This document shows positions 1 to 5,736 of a stretch of DNA of 5,736 nt, piece after piece (the first letter of the stretch is position 1; the number at the start of each line of letters is the position of its first letter). The notes beneath the pieces are model-generated. The model did no database searches, was not told the origin of the DNA, and was given only the letters and a program-made list of their open reading frames with translations. Source of the stretch: Acidobacteriota bacterium (lineage in GTDB: Bacteria; Acidobacteriota; Blastocatellia; Pyrinomonadales; Pyrinomonadaceae); assembly GCA_003222855.1 (NCBI GenBank), contig QHXH01000143.1, positions 1 through 5,736 of the forward strand. Reading direction: 5' to 3'. Made by a program: the position numbers and the translations under genes.

Positions 1-966
1 GCGCGCGTCGAAGCCCTCCGCAATCACATCCGGGGAATTCTCGAAGAGCTCCTGGAGCCGTTACTGCAACGCGGGCACCTGGACGTGATAAACGATCTCG
101 CCGCGCCTTTGCCGGCGATCGTGACGGCAGAGATGCTCGGCGTGCCGACCTCGGATTGCGATCGATTGAAAGCCTGGTCCGCGGATTTTGCGGAAGTGCT
201 GGGAAACTTTCAACACAATCCGGATCGCGCGTCGCGAACCCTCAAGTGCGTGGAAGAGATGACAGACTATTTCCGTGAGGCAATACGCGAACAAAAAAGC
301 CATCCGCGTGAGGGACTCATTAATTCGTTCATGACTGCTGAGATTGATGGGGACTGTTTGACCGAAGAAGAGATCATTGCGAATTGCATCGTGACGATGG
401 TGGGTGGCCAGGAAACCACCACCAACTTGATCGGAAACGGCGTGCTCACGCTGATTAGGAATCCGGATGAGACACAGAGGCTGCGTGACGATCTCTCGCT
501 GATTCCTTCAGCGGTCGAAGAACTGTTGCGTTACGAAAGTCCGAGCCAACAAACCGCCCGCATTTGCCCGGAAGATACAGAATTAGGCGGTAAATCCATT
601 CGCAAAGGTCAGGCTGTGATTGCGGTGATGGCGGCCGGCAATCGCGATCCCGAACGTTTTGCCGATCCGGATCGCCTCGACATTACGCGCGCCGACAATC
701 GGCATCTGGCTTTTGGTTGGGCCAGTCACTTTTGTTTCGGCGCGGCGCTTGCGCGCATTGAAGGCCAGTTAACATTCGAAGTGATTGCGCGCCGCACGGC
801 GAACCTGGCGCTGGCGCCAAATCAATCGATCGTTTGGCGAGACAATCTCGGCTTGCGGGGGCTCACTGCGCTGCAAATTACCTTTGATGAAGTGGCTCCC
901 ACGTCCGGCCTGGTCCCCCAAATTCAAAACCGCGAGAGCGGTTGTCCATTTCATCGATCTGCATAA
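1..966 (+). CDS. Cytochrome P450, 5'-truncated by the window edge
   Basis: This is a haem-thiolate monooxygenase of the soluble bacterial class; it would hydroxylate or otherwise oxidise a substrate using O2 and electrons from a ferredoxin or flavodoxin partner not seen here. The frame is open from base 1, so 321 residues are present and roughly the first 80-90 of a usual 400-residue protein lie upstream. Visible motifs, numbered from the window edge, are: the C/D-helix region with PLPAIVTAEMLGVP; the I-helix oxygen-activation motif GGQETT at 135-140; ExxR as E174-R177; and the haem loop FGWASHFCFG at 238-247 with the ligand cysteine at 245 (codon 733-735). The loop has Ala241 where the family pattern FxxGxxxCxG usually has Gly. 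The GTG at 85 is an internal valine, not a start. The gene overlaps the NRPS downstream, so a tailoring role on its carrier-bound or released product is likely. The exact CYP family and substrate cannot be read from sequence alone. Confidence 0.96.
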   Translation, partial: ARVEALRNHIRGILEELLEPLLQRGHLDVINDLAAPLPAIVTAEMLGVPTSDCDRLKAWSADFAEVLGNFQHNPDRASRTLKCVEEMTDYFREAIREQKSHPREGLINSFMTAEIDGDCLTEEEIIANCIVTMVGGQETTTNLIGNGVLTLIRNPDETQRLRDDLSLIPSAVEELLRYESPSQQTARICPEDTELGGKSIRKGQAVIAVMAAGNRDPERFADPDRLDITRADNRHLAFGWASHFCFGAALARIEGQLTFEVIARRTANLALAPNQSIVWRDNLGLRGLTALQITFDEVAPTSGLVPQIQNRESGCPFHRSA

Positions 967-3900
967 TCAGTGACTCGGGTTTTCCTTTGGAACGAATTTC
1001 ACAACTACAAGCGAACGTGGATTTCGCCGCCGCTTCTGAAGCAAAGCGTCACCTGCTCGAAAAGTATCTTCGCGGTGATCTCGATCCCGAATTAGGTTCG
1101 CCGCCGGGCATTCCTTGTCGTTCGCCAGGCGCAGCACCAAGGTTGTCGTTCGCCCAGGAACGCCTTTGGTTTCTGGATCAGTTGATACCCGGCTCCCCCG
1201 TTTTCAACGTTCCCATGGCGGTGCGGCTGTCGCGGGCAATCAACATCGACACGTTGCAAAAAGCTGTGACTGAGATTGTTCGTCGTCACGAAGCATTGCG
1301 AACAAGTTTCATCACCCGCGATGGCGAGCCGGCGCCGGTTATCTTGCAAGACTGCCACACCACGATTGAAGTAATCGATCTCACCTCTCTATCAGCAGCA
1401 GCCGGTGAAATAGAAAGCCGCCGCCTCATCGAAGACGAAGCGCGGCGCCCTTTTGATCTGTCCCGCGGTCCGCTGATCAGGACGAAGCTCATTCGAATCA
1501 GCGCACAAGAGTCGATCTTTTTGGTCACGATGCATCACATCGTAAGCGACGGTTGGTCGCTGCTGATTTTTTTCAAAGAGTTGTCGATCTTATATGACGC
1601 TTTCGCGAGCGGAAGAACGTCGCCACTTGTCGAGCTTCCGGTTCAGTACGCCGATTATGCTTTATGGCAAAGAGACTGGCTGCGCGATGAATTGATTGAA
1701 CGGCAGCTAACTTATTGGAAAACGCAACTCGGTGGCGAACTGCCGGTGCTCGACTTGCCAACTGATCGTGCGCGACCGCCGGTGCAAACGTTTGCTGGCG
1801 AGCGTTTGGCTCAGACGCTATCCGCCGAACTCACTGACGCATTAAGAGCCCTGAGTCAACGCGGAGGCGCGACCCTCTTCATGACGTTGCTCGCTGCTTT
1901 CAAGGTGCTGCTTCATCGCCTGAGCGGCCAGGACGACATTGTCGTCGGCTCTCCCATCGCTAATCGACCGCGCGCCGAGACGGAAAACCTGATTGGCTTT
2001 TTTCTCAATAATCTGGCCTTGCGCAGCGACTTGTCCGGCGACCCGGATTTCGTTCAACTCCTGGCCCGCGTGCGGCAGACAGCGCTCGATGCTTATTCGA
2101 ATCAGGACCTGCCGTTTGAAAAATTGATTGAAGAGCTAAAGCCCGAGCGCGACCTGAGCCGCACTTCCATCTTTCAGGTCTATTTCAATCTGTTCAGTTT
2201 TTCGGACCAGATTCAACTGCCGGGCGGCGATAGCGTCAGCTTTGTCGATGCGTGGCTTCAGTCGGACGAGACGCTTTCAAAATTTGATTTGACTCTGTAC
2301 GCGGGCGTGGGCGAGAAAGAGATTAAGCTTGCGTTTGTTTACAACACCGATTTGTTTACGCCCGCGCGCATCAAGGAAATGATGGGGCAGTTCGAGCATC
2401 TGCTCACACAAATCACCGAACGTCCGCACGAGAAGATCCATAATTATTCGCTGGTCACCCTCGCGGCGCAAAAGTCTTTGCCTGATCCGACGCAGTCACT
2501 CGTTGCGCACGAATCCGAATCGATCGCGCGTCTATTTTCGAAACGGGCGGAGGGCCATCCCAACAGGATCGCTGTCATCGATCCAAATCAAAGTTTGACC
2601 TACCACGATTTGGAATCGCGGAGTAATCAGCTTGCAAACTATCTCATCGAGCACGGAATTCAGGTGGGAAATGTAGTCGCGATTTATGCACACCGCAGCG
2701 CGCCGCTGATATACGCGATCCTCGGCGTGCTCAAGGCAGGCGCAGCCTTTACGATTCTCGATCCGGCTTATCCGGCCGCTCGAATGATTGACTGCTTAAA
2801 GATCGCGTCGCCACGCGCATTCATTCAGATCGAAGCGGCTGGGCCATTGCCGGAGATGCTTGCCGAGTTCCTGGATTCGTTACAGTTTTGCAGTCGCGCG
2901 CAATTATCGATGGGCGGTGGTACTGATTCGTTTGTGCACTGCTCAACTACAAATCCTAAGGTGAGTATCGAAGCCGATGATCTTGCTTACGTCGCGTTCA
3001 CTTCAGGATCAACGGGTTTGCCGAAAGGTGTAATGGGCCGGCATGGTCCGCTCACATTGTTTACTGCGTGGGCCGTCGAGACGTTTGGCCTCAACAACTC
3101 TGATCGCTTCTGCATGCTGTCAGGTTTGGCGCACGATCCGCTGCATCGCGACATCTTCACGCCGCTGCAACTCGGCGGCACAGTTTGTATTCCGGATCCG
3201 GCGTGTCTCGAAGCGCCCGATCGTTTGCGCGCGTGGATGCGACAGCGGGAGATTACAATTGCGAACCTCACGCCCGTGATGGCGCAGCTGCTCTGTGAAG
3301 AGTTCGGCGCAAACGACGACGATGAACCTGTCGATTCTCTTCGTTACTCGTTTCTCGTCGGAGACGTTTTGACGCGACGCAATGTCGCACGCTTGAAGCA
3401 GCTGGCGCCCTCGATCACCTGCGTGAATCTGTTCGGCGCGACCGAAACGCAAAGAGCGGTCGGCTATTACGTCGACGACGACGAGTATCACAATGAATTA
3501 AAATCAGCCAGGCAGGGTCTGCCGCTGGGAAAAGGAATCACAGATGTTCAGTTGCTCGTCCTGGACGCGGCACAAAGAGCCTGTGGTATCGGCGAACTCG
3601 GCGAGATTTATTTTCGCAGTCGCCATCTGGCGAAAGGGTATCTTGGCGATGATGCGCTGACGCGTGAACGCTTCATTGTCAATCCATTCACGAACGACGA
3701 GCGCGACGGACTTTATCGCACCGGTGATCTCGGCCGCTACTTGCCTGATGGAAACGTCGAGCACGCGGGCCGTGCCGATCGGCAGATAAAGATTCGCGGC
3801 TTTCGCATTGAACCCGGAGAAATTGAAGCGACGCTGGTTAGGACCGGTTTTGCCCGCGAAGCCGCAGTCATCGCTTCTAACAACAAATCAGGTGAAATCG

Positions 3901-5279
3901 ATCTGATCGCTTACATCGTTCCGTCTGATGATTCCGTGATCACTGCCGATAAGCTGCGCCAGATTCTGAGCGAGAAGCTTCCCGCGTACATGATCCCGGC
4001 AAGTTTCGTGATCCTGGAAGCGCTGCCGCTCACGCCGAACGGAAAGCTCGATCGTCGCGCCTTGCCTGCGCCAGCACAAGTCGTTAATTCGAGAAACTTT
4101 GAAACCGCGTCTCCACGTTCAGGTGTCGAAGAAATGCTGACGACAATTTGGAAGCAGGTGCTCGGTATCCAACAGGTCAGCATTCATGACAACTTTTTCG
4201 AATTAGGCGGGCACTCATTGATCGCAGTGCGGCTGTTTGCGCTGATGGAAAAAGAGTTTGGAAAGCGGCTGCCGCTGGCCACGCTGTTCCAGGCGCCGAC
4301 CATCGCGCAGTTCGCCGCGATTCTGCAAACCGAATGCGCGTCGTCATGGTCGTCGCTGGTTTCGATTCAGCCGCGGGGCTCTCGGCCGCCATTCTTCTGC
4401 GTGCATGCGGTCGGCGGAAATGTGCTCGAGTATTACGATCTCGCGCGTCATCTTCCGTCGGACCAGCCTTTTTATGGTTTGCAGTCGCGAGGCTTGAATG
4501 GCAAGGAAGCTCCGCACGAACGCATTGACGCGATGGCGGCGCACTACCTTAAAGAACTGCGTGAGCTTCAACCCAACGGACCATATTTTCTCGGCGGCCG
4601 TTCGCTCGGCGGAATTATCGCGTATGAAATGGCTTGCCAACTGCGCGCGCAGGGTCACGAAGTTGGACTACTCGCCCTGCTTGATTCGTACCCGATGGGG
4701 TATGAACGGCTTTCGCCAAACGGTGATTCACTAAGCACGAAGGCGCGGCGCTTACTTAAAAGAGCCGGCGCGCATCTTTCGAACCTGAGTGGTTTGCGTT
4801 TGCCGGAAAAGGCTGCGTACCTGCGCGACAAATCCAAATACGGACCCGTGCGAGTGAAGAGCAAAATTTGGCGGACTATTTATCGCTCTTATCAAAATCT
4901 CGGACGCGAGCTGCCGCGCTCGTTGCGCGAGGTGGAAGAGTTCAATTGGCTGGCAGCGCAGAAGTATCGGCCGCAACAATATGATGGGCGCGTTACGCTG
5001 TTTTGGGCCAGCAAAGATTTGCGGGCGAAATTCGATATGATTGAAGGCTGGATGACGCTGGCCCGCGACGGAATGCAGTTACACGAAATTCCCGGAACTC
5101 ATCTCGACATGATCAAGGAACCTCACGTCGGCGAATTGGCGAGAGTGCTGAATGACTGCTTACTGAAAGCGCAGAAGAACGCAAACGTTACAGAACCGCG
5201 AGCGAACCAGGATCCCCGCACGGGCAGCCCGCGTGGGGTGGTGGTAGCGACCGGATCAGAGATGCAACTTAAGCAGTAA
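942..5279 (+). CDS. Non-ribosomal peptide synthetase, single C-A-T-TE module with Lys2-like adenylation domain
   Basis: This cytoplasmic multidomain enzyme of 1445 residues would activate one amino acid as its adenylate, load it on a phosphopantetheine arm, join an upstream acyl or peptidyl donor to it and release the product. In order it has an N-terminal linker (about 28-47), condensation (66-500), adenylation (527-1042), carrier (1060-1130) and type I thioesterase (1138-1411) domains, then a 34-residue polar tail. Its TE suggests a terminal module, so donor modules are expected outside the window. The start is uncertain. TTG at 942 follows a weak GAGAG and overlaps the P450 by 25 bases; TTG at 987 and GTG at 1017 are also in frame and keep every domain. 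The frame is closed by TGA at 888 and has no ATG before the first domain. No frameshift or missing catalytic residue was found. The adenylation pocket is Lys2-type rather than ordinary NRPS-type. No promoter was seen between it and the P450, so co-transcription is inferred. Confidence 0.96.
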   Translation: MSISSICIISDSGFPLERISQLQANVDFAAASEAKRHLLEKYLRGDLDPELGSPPGIPCRSPGAAPRLSFAQERLWFLDQLIPGSPVFNVPMAVRLSRAINIDTLQKAVTEIVRRHEALRTSFITRDGEPAPVILQDCHTTIEVIDLTSLSAAAGEIESRRLIEDEARRPFDLSRGPLIRTKLIRISAQESIFLVTMHHIVSDGWSLLIFFKELSILYDAFASGRTSPLVELPVQYADYALWQRDWLRDELIERQLTYWKTQLGGELPVLDLPTDRARPPVQTFAGERLAQTLSAELTDALRALSQRGGATLFMTLLAAFKVLLHRLSGQDDIVVGSPIANRPRAETENLIGFFLNNLALRSDLSGDPDFVQLLARVRQTALDAYSNQDLPFEKLIEELKPERDLSRTSIFQVYFNLFSFSDQIQLPGGDSVSFVDAWLQSDETLSKFDLTLYAGVGEKEIKLAFVYNTDLFTPARIKEMMGQFEHLLTQITERPHEKIHNYSLVTLAAQKSLPDPTQSLVAHESESIARLFSKRAEGHPNRIAVIDPNQSLTYHDLESRSNQLANYLIEHGIQVGNVVAIYAHRSAPLIYAILGVLKAGAAFTILDPAYPAARMIDCLKIASPRAFIQIEAAGPLPEMLAEFLDSLQFCSRAQLSMGGGTDSFVHCSTTNPKVSIEADDLAYVAFTSGSTGLPKGVMGRHGPLTLFTAWAVETFGLNNSDRFCMLSGLAHDPLHRDIFTPLQLGGTVCIPDPACLEAPDRLRAWMRQREITIANLTPVMAQLLCEEFGANDDDEPVDSLRYSFLVGDVLTRRNVARLKQLAPSITCVNLFGATETQRAVGYYVDDDEYHNELKSARQGLPLGKGITDVQLLVLDAAQRACGIGELGEIYFRSRHLAKGYLGDDALTRERFIVNPFTNDERDGLYRTGDLGRYLPDGNVEHAGRADRQIKIRGFRIEPGEIEATLVRTGFAREAAVIASNNKSGEIDLIAYIVPSDDSVITADKLRQILSEKLPAYMIPASFVILEALPLTPNGKLDRRALPAPAQVVNSRNFETASPRSGVEEMLTTIWKQVLGIQQVSIHDNFFELGGHSLIAVRLFALMEKEFGKRLPLATLFQAPTIAQFAAILQTECASSWSSLVSIQPRGSRPPFFCVHAVGGNVLEYYDLARHLPSDQPFYGLQSRGLNGKEAPHERIDAMAAHYLKELRELQPNGPYFLGGRSLGGIIAYEMACQLRAQGHEVGLLALLDSYPMGYERLSPNGDSLSTKARRLLKRAGAHLSNLSGLRLPEKAAYLRDKSKYGPVRVKSKIWRTIYRSYQNLGRELPRSLREVEEFNWLAAQKYRPQQYDGRVTLFWASKDLRAKFDMIEGWMTLARDGMQLHEIPGTHLDMIKEPHVGELARVLNDCLLKAQKNANVTEPRANQDPRTGSPRGVVVATGSEMQLKQ
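1137..2441 (+). other. Condensation (C) domain of the NRPS
   Basis: This domain forms the amide between an upstream carrier-bound donor and the aminoacyl group on this module's carrier. The ordered core motifs are all visible: C1 SFAQERLWFLDQL (69-81), C2 RHEALRTSF, C3 HHIVSDG (198-204, catalytic second His199, structural Asp203), C4 YADYALW, C5 IGFFLNN (from 351), C6 NQDLPFEKL and C7 RDLSRTSIFQVYF. The sequence reads like an ordinary LCL-type domain, but a starter-type domain accepting a fatty acyl donor cannot be excluded without phylogeny. The C6 position that is often His is Asn, a common variant. The intact active site argues that this is a working condensation domain, unlike the degenerate N-terminal region I recall for fungal Lys2. 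Confidence 0.93.
2520..4067 (+). other. Adenylation (A) domain, alpha-aminoadipate reductase (Lys2)-like
   Basis: This domain selects and adenylates the module's amino acid. Core motifs are A1 LTYHDL (552-557), A2 LKAGAAFTILDPAYP, A3 TSGSTGLPKG (687-696), A5 FGATETQ, A6 GELGEIYFRSRHLAKGYL, A7 YRTGDL, A8 GRADRQIKIRGFRIEPGEIE, A9 LPAYMIP and A10 NGKLDR. The A4 region is LAHDPLHRDIFTPL instead of the usual FDxS-type sequence. That, together with KGVMGRH after A3, FLVGDVLTRR and ATETQRAV, is the signature I know from Lys2 alpha-aminoadipate reductases. Hand alignment to GrsA gives the code D732, P733, R736, N775, F804, V806, L830, R838, A839, K1035. The likely substrate is 2-aminoadipate or another amino acid with a second carboxylate. 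This rests on remembered reference codes, not on a search. Confidence 0.88.
4119..4331 (+). other. Thiolation / peptidyl carrier (T, PCP) domain
   Basis: This four-helix carrier tethers the activated amino acid and the growing product through 4'-phosphopantetheine. The motif DNFFELGGHSL is intact, with attachment serine 1092 at codon 4215-4217. The preceding sequence, starting VEEMLTTIWKQVLG, is the usual first helix, and LFQAPTIAQFA closes the domain. A phosphopantetheinyl transferase is needed but is not in the window. Confidence 0.95.
4353..5174 (+). other. Type I thioesterase (TE) domain
   Basis: This alpha/beta-hydrolase domain releases the finished chain by hydrolysis or cyclisation. 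The fold begins with PPFFCVHAVGGN, which supplies the oxyanion-hole region. The nucleophile lies in GGRSLGG at Ser1221 (codon 4602-4604), the acid is Asp1248 in LLDSYP, and the base is His1387 in EIPGTHLDMI, so the triad is complete. The residue before the nucleophile is Arg where His, Tyr, Trp or Phe is commoner. The lid region, about 1255-1340, is unusually rich in Lys and Arg, which could suit an acidic substrate; that last point is inference. The TE sits where Lys2 enzymes carry an NADPH-dependent reductase. Confidence 0.94.
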
Positions 5280-5386
5280 TTGTCGCTCTTCCGGCAGCGG
5301 TTTCGCGGCCAGTTGAACTATCCAGCTCGCTTTGATCTATGCTGGCTCGATGGTTGATCTTTATCTATTCCCGCAAGCGAGCGAAC
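5280..5386. other. Convergent intergenic spacer, no clear terminator
   Basis: This 107-base gap separates the NRPS stop from the stop of the minus-strand gene. It holds no credible gene. The only structure found by eye is an 8-base inverted repeat, GCTCGCTT at 5325-5332 and AAGCGAGC at 5375-5382, separated by 42 bases. There is also a 5-base pair CCAGC (5322-5326) / GCTGG (5341-5345) and a repeated TTGATCT at 5332 and 5354. None is followed by a T-run on either strand, so an intrinsic terminator cannot be called. Confidence 0.6.
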
Positions 5387-5665
5387 TCAACGTCGTCTAC
5401 TTAGAAACCCACTCAGAAAACCCAGCGTTAGTCCGACGCTCAGCGCGATGCCTACCGAATGCCAGGGATTATGTTTGATGTAATGCGTCGTGTCGTCAAG
5501 GTAATCTTCCCCGGCTTCGTATCCTCGCCTGATCACTCGTTGCGCTTTTCGTTTTCCAATCTCGACCAGATCCTCCGCGAGAACTTTTCCTTCCGCAGCC
5601 TTCGCGGCTAAATGAGCGAACTTGATTCCCGTGTGCTTGCCGTTTTCAACAGTTGCTGTCCGCAT
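5387..5665 (-). CDS. Small DUF883/ElaB-like protein with C-terminal membrane anchor
   Basis: This 92-residue protein has a charged, mostly helical N-terminal part and one C-terminal membrane segment (about 69-88, SVGIALSVGLTLGFLSGFL) with glycines and serines at regular spacing, ending in Ser-Arg-Arg-Arg. The segment YIKHNPWHSVGIA just before and into the membrane helix, followed by an arginine end, is the layout of the DUF883 / ElaB-YqjD family. Members in Escherichia coli are inner-membrane proteins reported to bind ribosomes in stationary phase; here that role is only inferred. The ATG at 5665 is chosen because GGAGA lies 6 bases before it. A TTG 42 bases further upstream is in frame but would run through that site. 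It converges on the NRPS gene and is probably not part of the biosynthetic pathway. Confidence 0.82.
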   Translation of the reverse strand: MRTATVENGKHTGIKFAHLAAKAAEGKVLAEDLVEIGKRKAQRVIRRGYEAGEDYLDDTTHYIKHNPWHSVGIALSVGLTLGFLSGFLSRRR

Positions 5666-5671
5666 CTTATG

Positions 5672-5676
5672 TCTCC
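5672..5676 (-). promoter_or_regulatory. Ribosome binding site of the DUF883-like gene
   Basis: On the minus strand the sequence reads GGAGA, then six bases, then ATG. This is the best Shine-Dalgarno match in the window and decides the start of the small gene. The biosynthetic genes have no site of similar quality. Confidence 0.8.
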
Positions 5677-5736
5677 ACTTAGTCAATTTATTCGAGCAGA
5701 ATCCCAAGAATAGAACGAAAGTGCGTTCGTATCGGT

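Noticed and set aside
85..87. GTG at 85 as the start of the P450 gene
   Set aside because: The frame is open back to base 1 and the upstream residues (RVEALRNHIRGILEELLEPL) fit the P450 fold, so the GTG is an internal valine and the gene is cut by the window edge.
3120..3491. A 123-codon open frame on the minus strand inside the adenylation domain
   Set aside because: It lies opposite well-conserved adenylation motifs, has no recognisable domain and is explained as a shadow of the coding strand, as are the other open frames overlapping the P450 and NRPS genes.
5228..5276. GVVVATGSEMQL near the NRPS C-terminus, reminiscent of the ATGSE-type stretch in transketolases
   Set aside because: It is only about a dozen residues with no surrounding transketolase sequence, so the likeness is most simply chance.
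5325..5382. 8-base inverted repeat GCTCGCTT / AAGCGAGC as a bidirectional terminator
   Set aside because: The 42-base loop is too long for an intrinsic terminator and no T-run follows on either strand.
5666..5707. TTG at 5707 as the start of the DUF883-like gene
   Set aside because: It would add 14 residues encoded over the strong GGAGA site and lacks a comparable site of its own; the ATG at 5665 is better supported.

Overview
The window looks like the downstream end of a small bacterial specialised-metabolite locus. It holds the C-terminal three quarters of a cytochrome P450 (1-966, + strand, cut by the window edge) and a complete 1445-residue non-ribosomal peptide synthetase (942-5279, + strand). 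A short convergent spacer follows, then an unrelated small membrane-anchored protein of the DUF883/ElaB type (5387-5665, - strand). Base composition is moderately GC-rich (about mid-50s percent by eye, not computed). Dense coding, rare start codons and the gene mix suggest a soil bacterium of the Acidobacteriota or Verrucomicrobiota kind. That placement is weak inference, not a taxonomic call.

The P450 and NRPS genes overlap by 25 bases if the NRPS starts at the TTG at 942, so they are very probably co-transcribed and perhaps translationally coupled. The P450 has the I-helix acid-threonine pair, ExxR and the haem cysteine loop, and probably oxidises a carrier-bound intermediate or the released product. 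The NRPS is a single complete module ordered condensation - adenylation - thiolation - thioesterase, with the expected catalytic residues visible in each domain. A module ending in a thioesterase is normally the last of an assembly line, so donor modules or an acyl starter should be encoded upstream of the window or elsewhere.

The most notable point is the adenylation domain. It is not of the usual NRPS type: around the substrate pocket it matches the alpha-aminoadipate reductase (Lys2) family, with KGVMGRH, LAHDPLHRDIFTPL, FLVGDVLTRR and FGATETQRAV. Its ten-position specificity code, read by hand alignment to GrsA, is D-P-R-N-F-V-L-R-A-K, close to the Lys2 code as I remember it (D-P-R-H-F-V-M-R-A-K). 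In Lys2 this domain is followed by a carrier and a reductase; here a thioesterase takes the reductase's place and an intact condensation domain precedes it. The system may therefore load 2-aminoadipate or a related acidic amino acid, possibly through its side-chain carboxylate, and release it by hydrolysis or cyclisation.

The minus-strand gene has its own strong ribosome binding site and points towards the NRPS, so it probably marks the end of the biosynthetic locus. No RNA genes, mobile elements, CRISPR arrays or convincing terminators were seen.
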